Shown: piece after piece, positions 1 to 8,078 of the stretch
Layout of the letters: each line of letters opens with the position of its first letter
Numbering within the stretch: the first letter of the stretch is position 1
Assembly (NCBI GenBank): GCA_910578835.1
Contig: CAJTSK010000002.1
Location: forward strand, 113,197 to 177,196
DNA length: 64,000 nt
Reading direction: 5' to 3'
Source: an uncultured Muribaculum sp.
Lineage (GTDB): Bacteria > Bacteroidota > Bacteroidia > Bacteroidales > Muribaculaceae
Notes under the pieces: model-generated
What the model was told of the DNA's origin: nothing
The model's database searches: none
What the model saw: only the letters and a program-made list of their open reading frames with translations
Position numbers and translations under genes: made by a program

Positions 1-1
1 A

Positions 2-2203
2 ATGGAAAAAGTTCTTTTCTGGGGTGTACCGGCGGCATCATTGCTCGCTCTTCTGCTTGCCTGGTACTTTTACCGCCAAATGATGAAGGAGAGTGAGGGT
101 ACTCCCGTCATGCAAAAAATCGCGCTTTATGTGAGACAAGGTGCGATGTCGTATCTGAAGCAACAATATAAGATTGTTGGAATGGTGTTTATCGCGCTGG
201 TTGTGCTGTTTTCCATAATGGCATACGGCTTTGACTTACAAAATCATTGGGTGCCTGTTGCGTTCCTGACCGGAGGCTTCTTTTCCGGATTGTCAGGATT
301 TCTCGGCATGAAGACGGCGACTTATGCTTCGGCGCGCACTGCCAATGCGGCGCGTAAGTCGTTGAACGGCGGGTTGCGTGTAGCATTCCGTAGCGGCGCG
401 GTGATGGGTCTTGTCGTAGTCGGTCTTGGTCTGCTCGACATATCGTTCTGGTATCTTATCCTTGACTGGTGTGTGCCCGATGACCCCGCCACTCCTACGG
501 CAAAACTCTGTATGATTACCACGACCATGCTTACCTTTGGTATGGGTGCCAGTACGCAGGCTCTTTTCGCCCGAGTGGGTGGGGGTATCTATACCAAGGC
601 TGCCGATGTCGGTGCCGACCTTGTGGGCAAGGTAGAGGCGGGCATCCCCGAGGATGACCCCCGCAATCCCGCCACGATAGCCGATAATGTAGGTGACAAT
701 GTGGGTGACGTAGCCGGAATGGGTGCCGACCTGTATGAGTCATATTGCGGGTCTATACTCGCCACCGCCGCACTTGGTGCCGCAGGATATATGGCTACCG
801 GTGATGTGGCGATGCAGTTTAAGGCGGTTCTTGCACCGATGCTTATAGCTGCTGTCGGTATAATCCTCTCGATAATAGGTATTTTCTCGGTGCGTACAAA
901 GGAAGATGCGAAGATGAAGGATTTGCTCAACTCCCTTTCGTTTGGCACTAATCTCAGCTCGGTGCTTATTATTGCCGCCACATTCCTTATATTGTGGGCG
1001 CTCCAGCTCAATAACTGGGTGAATATCTCATTTGCCGTGGTTATAGGCTTGCTCGTGGGAGTAGTGATTGGACGTTCGACCGAGTATTATACTTCGCAGT
1101 CCTATATGCCTACCCGTAAATTGGCTGAGAGCGGCAAGACAGGTCCTGCCACCGTTATTATCTCAGGTATCGGTCTTGGCATGGTTTCGACTGCTGTTCC
1201 GGTGCTTGCTGTGGTAGTGGGTATCATACTTTCTTATTGGCTTGCGTCAGGGTTTGACTTTGCTAATGTGAGCATGGGTCTCTACGGTATCGGTATTGCC
1301 GCTGTCGGAATGCTTTCGACACTTGGTATCACGCTTGCCACTGATGCTTACGGTCCTATCGCCGATAATGCCGGTGGTAATGCCGAAATGAGCGGCTTGG
1401 GTGAGGAAGTGCGCCGTCGCACAGATGCCCTTGATTCGCTTGGTAACACGACTGCCGCTACCGGTAAAGGTTTTGCCATCGGTTCGGCTGCGCTTACCGG
1501 TCTTGCATTGCTTGCTTCTTATATCGAGGAAATCCGTATCGGTCTTGCCCGCCTCGGCACTACCGCTATTAATCTCGGCGATATGACGAAGCCTATCCAC
1601 GAAGCCTCATTTACTGATTTTATGACCTATTATGACGTCAACCTCATGAATCCAAAGGTGTTGTCAGGAATGTTTATCGGCAGCATGATGGCGTTTCTTT
1701 TCTGTGGACTCACGATGAATGCAGTCGGTCGTGCAGCCTCTCATATGGTGGAAGAGGTGCGTCGTCAGTTCCGTGAGATTAAAGGTATATTGACCGGTGA
1801 TGCTGAACCTGATTATGCGCGTTGCGTGCAGATTTCCACCAAAGGCGCACAGAAGGAGATGGTGTTCCCGTCGTTGCTCGCGATTATCGCGCCTATCCTT
1901 ACAGGACTTATTTTCGGTGTCCCCGGCGTGATAGGTCTGCTTGTCGGCGGCTTGTCGGCTGGATTTGTCCTTGCTATCTTCATGGCAAACTCCGGTGGTG
2001 CGTGGGACAATGCCAAGAAATATGTCGAGGAAGGTAACTTTGGTGGCAAAGGTGGTGATGTCCATAAGGCTACCGTGGTAGGCGACACTGTAGGTGACCC
2101 ATTTAAAGATACATCCGGCCCGAGCCTCAACATTCTTATCAAGCTTATGTCGATGGTGGCTATTGTAATGGCGGGACTTACTGTTTCCTGGAGTCTTTTT
2201 TAA
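2..2203 (+). CDS. hppA: Membrane-bound K+-dependent ion-translocating pyrophosphatase
   Basis: Hydrolyses pyrophosphate and uses the energy to pump Na+ and/or H+ across the inner membrane. The 733-residue length and many hydrophobic helices fit the family. The PPi-binding signature DVGADLVGKVE is at residues 202-212, followed by Asp-rich repeats (DNVGDNVGD) and the second Asp cluster near the C-terminus. Residue 485 in GNTTAAT is Ala, the signature of K+-dependent enzymes; K+-independent H+ pumps carry Lys. K+-dependent Bacteroides-type enzymes pump Na+ or Na+ plus H+, so Na+ transport is likely, by inference. The ATG is the second base of the window, so the promoter is not visible, but the N-terminus MEKVLFW matches family starts. 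Confidence 0.96.
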   Translation: MEKVLFWGVPAASLLALLLAWYFYRQMMKESEGTPVMQKIALYVRQGAMSYLKQQYKIVGMVFIALVVLFSIMAYGFDLQNHWVPVAFLTGGFFSGLSGFLGMKTATYASARTANAARKSLNGGLRVAFRSGAVMGLVVVGLGLLDISFWYLILDWCVPDDPATPTAKLCMITTTMLTFGMGASTQALFARVGGGIYTKAADVGADLVGKVEAGIPEDDPRNPATIADNVGDNVGDVAGMGADLYESYCGSILATAALGAAGYMATGDVAMQFKAVLAPMLIAAVGIILSIIGIFSVRTKEDAKMKDLLNSLSFGTNLSSVLIIAATFLILWALQLNNWVNISFAVVIGLLVGVVIGRSTEYYTSQSYMPTRKLAESGKTGPATVIISGIGLGMVSTAVPVLAVVVGIILSYWLASGFDFANVSMGLYGIGIAAVGMLSTLGITLATDAYGPIADNAGGNAEMSGLGEEVRRRTDALDSLGNTTAATGKGFAIGSAALTGLALLASYIEEIRIGLARLGTTAINLGDMTKPIHEASFTDFMTYYDVNLMNPKVLSGMFIGSMMAFLFCGLTMNAVGRAASHMVEEVRRQFREIKGILTGDAEPDYARCVQISTKGAQKEMVFPSLLAIIAPILTGLIFGVPGVIGLLVGGLSAGFVLAIFMANSGGAWDNAKKYVEEGNFGGKGGDVHKATVVGDTVGDPFKDTSGPSLNILIKLMSMVAIVMAGLTVSWSLF

Positions 2204-2234
2204 AAGCAGAAAGCAAATATATATAAGGATTATC

Positions 2235-3068
2235 ATGAATATTAAAAAAATCTTAGTTGTGTTTTTGGCTGTCGCAGGATTGCTGACGGTTAAAGCGGCA
2301 GAGGTTGACTCGACATTCACTATTGCCGGCTCCAAGGGTGCGCTTGCCACAAGGTTGCAGTTACCCGACTTGAAGCCGGATGAAAAATGCCCTGTTGTCA
2401 TATTGTGTCACGGTTTCTGCGGCAATATGGGTGGTCCGCTTTTTGACACTATTACCGCCGACCTTTTGAAGGCGGGTATCGGTGTCGTGAGGTTTGACTT
2501 CAATGGACATGGCAGAAGTGAAGGTGACTTTCAGGAGATGACAGTGCCCAACGAAATCGAAGATGCTAAAAAGGTGATAGCGTGGACCGAGCGCCAGCCT
2601 TATACCGCTTCCGTGTCGTTGCTCGGTCACTCTCAGGGCGGTGTCGTGTCGTCAATGACGGCGGGACAGATTGGCGCCGGGCGTATTGCCGCTGTGGTGC
2701 TGATGGCTCCGGCTGCGGTGTTACGCGATGACGCGTTGAGAGGCAATACCATGGGCGCGATGTATGACCCATGGAATGCGCCCGAATATGTGGAACTTTT
2801 TGGTGGCATAAGGCTTGGCCGCGATTATATCGAGACCGCACGCGACCTTCCTGTTTATCAGGTTGCCTCACAATATGCCGGACCGGTGCTCGTCATTCAC
2901 GGTACAGCCGACAGGGTGGTGCCTTATACTTATGGTGAGCGGTATGCCGTTGAGTTGCCGGCAGCTCATCTTGAACTGATTCAAGGCGATGACCACGGAT
3001 TTTCAAAAACAGTCAGTTCTTCGTCGGCATTGGCGGCAGGATGGCTTTCTGGTATCTTGAAGAAATAG
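2235..3068 (+). CDS. Secreted alpha/beta hydrolase
   Basis: Alpha/beta-hydrolase fold esterase or peptidase-like enzyme of 277 residues. Residues 1-22 form a signal peptide ending LTVKAA, so it acts in the periplasm or at the cell surface. The oxyanion-hole HG is at 59-60, the nucleophile elbow GHSQGG has Ser133, and likely triad partners are Asp226 (GTADRVVP) and His254 (GDDHGFS). It lies 31 bases after hppA with no terminator between, so it may be co-transcribed, and it is followed by a strong terminator. The substrate cannot be told from sequence; BAAT/dienelactone-hydrolase-like proteins and acyl esterases share this layout. Confidence 0.85.
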   Translation: MNIKKILVVFLAVAGLLTVKAAEVDSTFTIAGSKGALATRLQLPDLKPDEKCPVVILCHGFCGNMGGPLFDTITADLLKAGIGVVRFDFNGHGRSEGDFQEMTVPNEIEDAKKVIAWTERQPYTASVSLLGHSQGGVVSSMTAGQIGAGRIAAVVLMAPAAVLRDDALRGNTMGAMYDPWNAPEYVELFGGIRLGRDYIETARDLPVYQVASQYAGPVLVIHGTADRVVPYTYGERYAVELPAAHLELIQGDDHGFSKTVSSSSALAAGWLSGILKK

Positions 3069-3087
3069 TCGTTTTTATCATCATCAT

Positions 3088-3121
3088 AGCCCTTGGCAAC
3101 TTTGTCGCCAAGGGCTTTTTT
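3088..3121 (+). terminator. Intrinsic terminator after the hydrolase gene
   Basis: Perfect 10-bp stem (agcccttggc at 3088-3097 with gccaagggct at 3107-3116), 9-base loop, then a run of T to 3121. Ends the hppA-hydrolase transcript. Confidence 0.9.
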
Positions 3122-3199
3122 GTGGAGTGAGGGAAGTTATCAACACTATACTATCGATAAGTTGTTAATAGCCGATTAGGATAAGACGTAAGGTTATGT

Positions 3200-3207
3200 T
3201 AACTTTG
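3200..3207 (+). promoter_or_regulatory. Bacteroidetes -7 box for mutL
   Basis: TAACTTTG matches the Bacteroidetes -7 consensus TAnnTTTG, 25 bases before the mutL ATG. No good TTTG -33 box is visible at the expected distance. Confidence 0.6.
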
Positions 3208-3232
3208 TGATGATTATAAAGACAAAGCTACT

Positions 3233-5122
3233 ATGAGCGATATAATTAGATTGTTGCCTGACTCGGTGGCAAACCAGATTGCGGCGGGAGAGGTGGTACA
3301 GCGCCCTGCCGCTGTGATTAAGGAACTTGTCGAAAATTCCGTTGATGCGGGCGCCACAATCATCAAAATAATAGTCAAGGATGCCGGGCGCACCCTTCTG
3401 CAGGTGGTTGACAACGGATGTGGCATGTCGCCTACCGATGCGCGACTTGCATTTGAACGTCATGCTACATCCAAGATTAGCAATCCTGCCGACCTCTTTG
3501 ACTTGCACACAATGGGCTTCAGGGGCGAGGCGCTTGCGGCAATTAGCGCGACTTCACGCGTGGAGCTGCGCACCATGCGCAAGGATGACACTGTTGGCAC
3601 CTGCGTCATCATCGAAGGCTCAAAAGTCGAGAGTCAGGAGCCTGACGTGTGTGCCCCGGGATGTAATCTCATGGTCAAGAATCTGTTTTTTAATCAACCG
3701 GCGCGCCGTAAGTTTCTGAAGAGTGATCATGTTGAGATGAATCATATCTTGCGCGAGTTTGAGCGTATGGCACTTGTCAATCCGGGTATAGAGTTTCAGC
3801 TCGTACACAATGATGTGGTGCTTCATCAGCTTCTCGGCAGCTCATTTAAACGCAGGATTGTCGATTTATTCGGTAAGTCTATCGACAAGCAGCTTGTGCC
3901 GGTAGATACGGAAACATCGATTGTTAAAATCAGCGGATTTGTAAGCCGCCCTGAAAATGCCCGCAAACGCGGAGCCTTGCAATACCTGATGGTGAATGGG
4001 CGAAACATGCGTCACCCTTATTTCCATAAGGCGGTCATGCATTGTTACGAACAGTTGATTCCCGCCGACGAGCAGCCGTGCTACTTTATAAACCTGACTG
4101 TAGACCCGGGCACCATTGATGTCAATATCCATCCTACCAAAAATGAGATTAAATTTGAAAACGAGCAGCCGATATGGCAGATTCTTGTTGCGGCAATCAA
4201 GGAGGGGCTTGGCAAATTCAATGCTGTGCCTTCGATAGATTTTGATGTCGAGGATGCCCCGGAGATTCCGGTGTTCAACCCCGATGCAGATGCCTCTCAC
4301 GGACTTGACCTGGACTCGTCATATAATCCGTTTGCCACAAAAGGGTCGACAGGAACAGGTAGCGGTGGCGGTTCGACCGTATGTCGTCCATCGTCACTGA
4401 GCATGAATCAGGATTGGGACAAACTCTATCAGGATTTTGAGCGTAAGCGCGATGAAGAACTGTCCAATATCAAGGCGAGCGCACTTAACTCTATGAATTT
4501 TGATGAGATAGGAGAAGAGGAGGTGCCGGAGATGGATTTCTCATCCGGATTTGAGGCGACGGTGCCTGCAACTATGCAGCTGAAAGGACGTTACATTCTG
4601 TCTCCGTCGAAATCGGGTCTTACCGTGGTAGACCAGAACCGCGCTCATGTGCGCATACTTTATGACCGCTATCTTGACCTCGCACGACTGGAGGCTCTTA
4701 GCTCGCAGCGTGTCATATTCCCTGAAGTGCTTGAACTGTCGCCGTCACAGTCGGTGTTTCTTGAAGGAATCGTCGATGAACTAACCGCGCTTGGCTTTGA
4801 TATATCATTTCTCGGCGACAACAGCTGGACGGTAAACGGATTGCCATCGGTGCTTAATGATGTAAATCCGCGCGAACTGATGATGTCAATGCTTGAGACA
4901 GTGATGGATACAGGTGAGACACTTGGTGAAAGCATGCGTGAACGTATAGCCTTGTCCATGGCTAAATCAGCGGCGATAAAGCCGGGTCAGCAACTATCAT
5001 CGGCTGAGATGGATCACATATTGAGCGACTTGTTCAAGCTTGCGACTCCTAACTATACGCCCGACGGCAAACTGGTGCTTAGCGTGATTACTACCGATGA
5101 CATCGCGAGGCTGTTTGCATAG
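3233..5122 (+). CDS. mutL: DNA mismatch repair protein MutL
   Basis: GHKL ATPase that couples MutS mismatch recognition to strand removal. N-terminal motifs are clear: Glu31 and Asn35 in ELVEN, DNGCGM at 60-65, and GFRGEAL at 95-101. A Ser/Gly-rich linker (near residues 360-385) leads to the C-terminal dimerisation domain. The position matching the endonuclease motif DQHA-x2-E-x4-E reads DQNRAHVRILYDR from Asp467, so the His is replaced and the first Glu is absent; endonuclease activity is doubtful. The 629-residue length is normal. It has its own -7 box, and the next gene's promoter overlaps its 3' end. Confidence 0.96.
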   Translation: MSDIIRLLPDSVANQIAAGEVVQRPAAVIKELVENSVDAGATIIKIIVKDAGRTLLQVVDNGCGMSPTDARLAFERHATSKISNPADLFDLHTMGFRGEALAAISATSRVELRTMRKDDTVGTCVIIEGSKVESQEPDVCAPGCNLMVKNLFFNQPARRKFLKSDHVEMNHILREFERMALVNPGIEFQLVHNDVVLHQLLGSSFKRRIVDLFGKSIDKQLVPVDTETSIVKISGFVSRPENARKRGALQYLMVNGRNMRHPYFHKAVMHCYEQLIPADEQPCYFINLTVDPGTIDVNIHPTKNEIKFENEQPIWQILVAAIKEGLGKFNAVPSIDFDVEDAPEIPVFNPDADASHGLDLDSSYNPFATKGSTGTGSGGGSTVCRPSSLSMNQDWDKLYQDFERKRDEELSNIKASALNSMNFDEIGEEEVPEMDFSSGFEATVPATMQLKGRYILSPSKSGLTVVDQNRAHVRILYDRYLDLARLEALSSQRVIFPEVLELSPSQSVFLEGIVDELTALGFDISFLGDNSWTVNGLPSVLNDVNPRELMMSMLETVMDTGETLGESMRERIALSMAKSAAIKPGQQLSSAEMDHILSDLFKLATPNYTPDGKLVLSVITTDDIARLFA

Positions 5123-5145
5123 GTGACAAACATTTATTACCTTTG
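5114..5145 (+). promoter_or_regulatory. Promoter for the PorT-like barrel gene
   Basis: TTTG at 5114-5117, a 20-base spacer and TACCTTTG at 5138-5145 match the Bacteroidetes -33/-7 pattern. The -33 box lies inside the last codons of mutL. The upstream in-frame TTG at 5143 falls inside the -7 box, which argues for the ATG at 5167 as start. Confidence 0.75.
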
Positions 5146-5166
5146 CCTAAAATATTAAAACCTATA

Positions 5167-5784
5167 ATGCGAAAATTAATAATATGCCTCGCCTTTTTGG
5201 CGGCAGCCTTATCGGGACTCAACATGTCGGCTCAATTCCGTTATGGTCCCATGGTCGGATTGACAGTGACCGACTTGAAGTTTAAGCAAGACCTTATCAC
5301 CGTTGATAAGAGTGTCGGATTTTCAGCCGGTGTTGCTACCGAATTGATGTTTCCCGGAATAGGTTTCGGCGTTGATGCCGGTCTTTTCTATGAACAGCGT
5401 GGTGCCACTCTCAATCTCGGAGAGCGCGAGGTGTGGGCATCGCAGGGATATGGCAGGGAGCGTTCTTATCTGCACTATCTTGAAATACCGGTGCATCTGC
5501 GTTTCAAGTGGACACGCATGAATGGTCTTGAGGATTATGTGGCGCCGTTTGTGTTCGGAGGACCTTCATTCGGTATCTTGATGGGTCATAGTCATGTAAA
5601 GGCGTTGCAATATGCCGGTGGTGATGTGGGCATGACTGTAGGTGGCGGTCTTGAATTGTTCCGCAACTGGCAGGTGCAGTGCAGCTACACCTGGGGAATT
5701 GTCTACGCTGAAAAAACAAAACTTCTTGATGACTTCAGCGCGAAAAACCGCACACTCAATGTGCGTGTGGTCTATCTTTTCTGA
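5167..5784 (+). CDS. PorT-like outer membrane beta-barrel protein
   Basis: Small outer-membrane beta-barrel of 205 residues from the ATG at 5167. A signal peptide (MRKLIICLAFLAAALSG through NMSAQ) is followed by alternating hydrophobic/polar strands, Gly-rich turns and a C-terminal aromatic-ended strand (VRVVYLF), typical of the porin-family/PorT-like barrels of Bacteroidetes. A TTG start at 5143 is possible by frame but lies in the promoter. The gene is monocistronic between its own promoter and terminator. Function is unknown; PorT itself belongs to the type IX secretion system, but most paralogues do not. Confidence 0.8.
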   Translation: MRKLIICLAFLAAALSGLNMSAQFRYGPMVGLTVTDLKFKQDLITVDKSVGFSAGVATELMFPGIGFGVDAGLFYEQRGATLNLGEREVWASQGYGRERSYLHYLEIPVHLRFKWTRMNGLEDYVAPFVFGGPSFGILMGHSHVKALQYAGGDVGMTVGGGLELFRNWQVQCSYTWGIVYAEKTKLLDDFSAKNRTLNVRVVYLF

Positions 5785-5806
5785 CACCGACATTATCACT
5801 ATACAG

Positions 5807-5834
5807 AGCCGCCTCAGGGCGGCTTTTTTGTTTT
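5807..5834 (+). terminator. Intrinsic terminator after the barrel gene
   Basis: Stem agccgcc (5807-5813) with ggcggct (5818-5824), 4-base loop, then TTTTTT-G-TTTT. It separates the plus-strand barrel gene from the convergent HSDR_N-like gene. Confidence 0.85.
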
Positions 5835-5848
5835 GCGGGAATGGAATC

Positions 5849-6295
5849 TTATAGCTCCGAATAGGCGGGGATACCGGGCAGAAACTTGTAGGTGGAGTGC
5901 TCGTAGTCAATAGCGCAGCAATAATGATTAAGCCCGTTGGATACGATAAGATACCGCGCGTGAAGCACCATATTGTATCGCACAATCTGGTCAAATGTAG
6001 TCTGTGATATGGTCACCTCGGGCGACTTATATTCAATTATCATAACGGTCTTGCCGGAGTGGTCCACTACGATGCTGTCACATCTGCGTCGCGTACCGTT
6101 CAGGGTTATCCCTACTTCGTTAGCCATCAGCGGTGCCGGATATCCCTTGTGGGTGATAAGATACTCGATAAAATGCTGCCTGACCCACTCCTCGGGGGTG
6201 ACTGCGACATATTTCAACCGTAACCGGTCAAATATCTTTACGCCATCGCTGTCGCGGCGCAGTTTGTAATCGTAGGCTGGCAGATTGAGTTTCAT
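5849..6295 (-). CDS. HsdR N-terminal-fold (PD-(D/E)XK-like) protein
   Basis: 148-residue protein resembling only the N-terminal nuclease-type domain of type I restriction subunit HsdR. A PD-(D/E)XK-like core is visible: CDSIVVDHSGKTVMIIEYKSP, with Asp in the first strand and E-x-K in IIEYK. No helicase domain, HsdM or HsdS is present, so this is not a restriction system. Stand-alone proteins of this type are widespread in Bacteroidetes and are often found next to holA, as here (divergent, 62-base gap). The role is unknown; a DNA-processing activity is an inference. Confidence 0.75.
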   Translation of the reverse strand: MKLNLPAYDYKLRRDSDGVKIFDRLRLKYVAVTPEEWVRQHFIEYLITHKGYPAPLMANEVGITLNGTRRRCDSIVVDHSGKTVMIIEYKSPEVTISQTTFDQIVRYNMVLHARYLIVSNGLNHYCCAIDYEHSTYKFLPGIPAYSEL

Positions 6296-6302
6296 CTCAC
6301 GC

Positions 6303-6310
6303 TAAATTTG
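6303..6310 (+). promoter_or_regulatory. -7 box for holA
   Basis: TAAATTTG fits TAnnTTTG, 48 bases before the holA ATG. A second imperfect copy (TAAATTTA) lies at 6331. The divergent HSDR_N-like gene starts at 6295, so the intergenic space is shared. Confidence 0.5.
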
Positions 6311-6357
6311 TCGAACACGGAAAATTTCTGTAAATTTACAAAAATAAAATTATAACT

Positions 6358-7395
6358 ATGGCGGCTGTACCCAAGTCAATGACATTTGATGAAATCGTCA
6401 TGCAGATAAATGCGCGTAATTATGCGCCGGTCTATATCCTGCATGGCACCGAGGGATATTATATCGATGAATTGCTAAAGCGTTTTGAAGCGATTATCCC
6501 GGAAGGTGACCGTGATTTCAACCTCTACACCATGTATGCGCCTGAAGTCGAGATGGACACTGTCATGGATGCGTGTCGCCGTTATCCGATGATGGCTGAT
6601 GTGCAGGTGGTAATACTGAAAGAGGCGCAGTCCATAAAGTCAACCCAGCTTGACCGACTGCACCTGTATGCGTCGCAGCCTTCCCTTTCAACAGTGCTTG
6701 TCGTGGCTTGTCGAGGTGACAAGTGCAAGGCTAAGGAGCTGATGGCTCAAGCCGGAGCCCACGGCGGCGTGATATTTGAGTCGCAGTCACTTAAAGACAC
6801 TGAGGTAGGACGCACTATCAGTGGCTATATAAAGAAAAAAGGATTGAACATCGAGGCAAAGGGCTTGGGTATGCTTCGGGATTTTGTCGGCACCGACCTG
6901 TCGCGGCTTCATAGCGAGATTGACAAGCTTACCGTGGCGTTGCCGGCGGGTGCTACGGTGACACCTGAAGTTATTGAGAATCTGATAGGCATCAGCAAAG
7001 ATTATAACAATTTTGAGCTTATCAGCGCTCTTGCCACCAAGAATGCCAAGCGTGCGTTCACGATAGTCAACCATTTCCGTCGCGACCCGAAGCGCAATCC
7101 TTTTGTCGTGACGATAAGCAGTATATGGAATTATTTTTCAAGTCTGCTTGTACTGCTTTATACCAAGGACAAGAGCGATGCCGGACTTTGCGCGGCGTTA
7201 GGAAGAAAAGGTAATTGGCTGCCTACTGACTACAAGGAGGGGCTGCGCAATTACAATGCGTGGAAACTGATTGAGATTATCCACGCGATAAGGGTGGCTG
7301 ATGCCAACAGTAAAGGCGTGGACTCACGCATGGATCCCTATGACATACTTAATGACCTTGTGTTCCATATTCTTACCGCTCCCGGTAAGATTTAG
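6358..7395 (+). CDS. holA: DNA polymerase III subunit delta
   Basis: Delta subunit of the clamp loader, which opens the beta sliding clamp. The 345-residue length is typical. The N-terminal AAA+-like domain has the family pattern YILHGTEGYYIDELLKRFE near residues 22-40, and the conserved core VELLIG-like segment appears as TPEVIENLIGISKDYNNFELISAL around residue 200. The C-terminal collar domain follows. Its stop overlaps the stop of the convergent barrel gene by 4 bases, so the two transcripts must overlap at the 3' ends. Confidence 0.93.
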   Translation: MAAVPKSMTFDEIVMQINARNYAPVYILHGTEGYYIDELLKRFEAIIPEGDRDFNLYTMYAPEVEMDTVMDACRRYPMMADVQVVILKEAQSIKSTQLDRLHLYASQPSLSTVLVVACRGDKCKAKELMAQAGAHGGVIFESQSLKDTEVGRTISGYIKKKGLNIEAKGLGMLRDFVGTDLSRLHSEIDKLTVALPAGATVTPEVIENLIGISKDYNNFELISALATKNAKRAFTIVNHFRRDPKRNPFVVTISSIWNYFSSLLVLLYTKDKSDAGLCAALGRKGNWLPTDYKEGLRNYNAWKLIEIIHAIRVADANSKGVDSRMDPYDILNDLVFHILTAPGKI

Positions 7396-8078
7396 CGTAT
7401 GCGGTAAGAGTAACCGAGGGTAACCATTATCGACATGCCTCGCGAGGCGGAAAATGTGTCGCGACGGTCATCAGGGAAGATATTGCCTATGCCGAAATAG
7501 TAACGTGCTTCAAGATTTATGATATTGCGGCGCTTGATTATAAACTCTATTCCGGCACCGCCTGAGATACCATAGTCAAATTTTTTAGACGGCTCCATCC
7601 ACATCTGGTCGGTCATGCGCAGAGGAGGAAAGTCGGGATAGGCACCGATGTTGGTCACGTCAAAATTAGCGGAATAGCTTGTGCCGACCATGTAGCCCAC
7701 CTCCGGTCCGAGGTTGACAAATCCCTTGACGGTATTATTGCCGAAAAAGATGCTGGTGAGCAAAGGTATCTGTATATAGTCAAGATGACGTTCATACTCA
7801 AATGGCGCGCCTTCAAAGTTTTCTTTCCATCCGCGTTGCTCGTAGTTGATTTCGGCGATAAGACCGAAATTGCGTTCTTCCCAATACTTGAATGTTACGC
7901 CGGCGGTTTTTCCCAATACAAACGACTGCTTGGTGCTTGGCGAAAACGACATCTTGGACATCGTGATACCCGCTTTGCCGCCGATTGACACTTTTGACAC
8001 ATAGTGAGCCTGGGCGCTTGCGACCTGTATTGAGAATATGCAGCACACTGCTGCAATCAATGACTTCAGTCTGTTCAT
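7392..8078 (-). CDS. PorT-family outer membrane beta-barrel protein
   Basis: 228-residue secreted beta-barrel. The signal peptide (to about residue 22, VASAQ) precedes amphipathic strands with many Tyr/Gly and a C-terminal strand IMVTLGYSYRIR. It resembles the PorT/outer-membrane porin-family barrels and is a distant relative of the barrel at 5167-5784. Its ATG overlaps the stop of the LysM gene by 4 bases (ATGA), so it is translationally coupled to it. Function is unknown; the coupling suggests work in the same envelope complex. Confidence 0.8.
   Translation of the reverse strand: MNRLKSLIAAVCCIFSIQVASAQAHYVSKVSIGGKAGITMSKMSFSPSTKQSFVLGKTAGVTFKYWEERNFGLIAEINYEQRGWKENFEGAPFEYERHLDYIQIPLLTSIFFGNNTVKGFVNLGPEVGYMVGTSYSANFDVTNIGAYPDFPPLRMTDQMWMEPSKKFDYGISGGAGIEFIIKRRNIINLEARYYFGIGNIFPDDRRDTFSASRGMSIMVTLGYSYRIR

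Noticed and set aside
1664..2401. Minus-strand ORF of 245 codons opposite hppA and the hydrolase gene
   Set aside because: Lies antisense to two clear genes, has no family resemblance, and follows their codon structure.
5143..5166. TTG start giving an extra 8 residues to the barrel protein
   Set aside because: The TTG lies inside the -7 promoter box; the ATG at 5167 starts a normal signal peptide.
5849..6295. Type I restriction-modification system
   Set aside because: Only an HsdR N-terminal-like domain is present; no helicase, methylase or specificity gene nearby.
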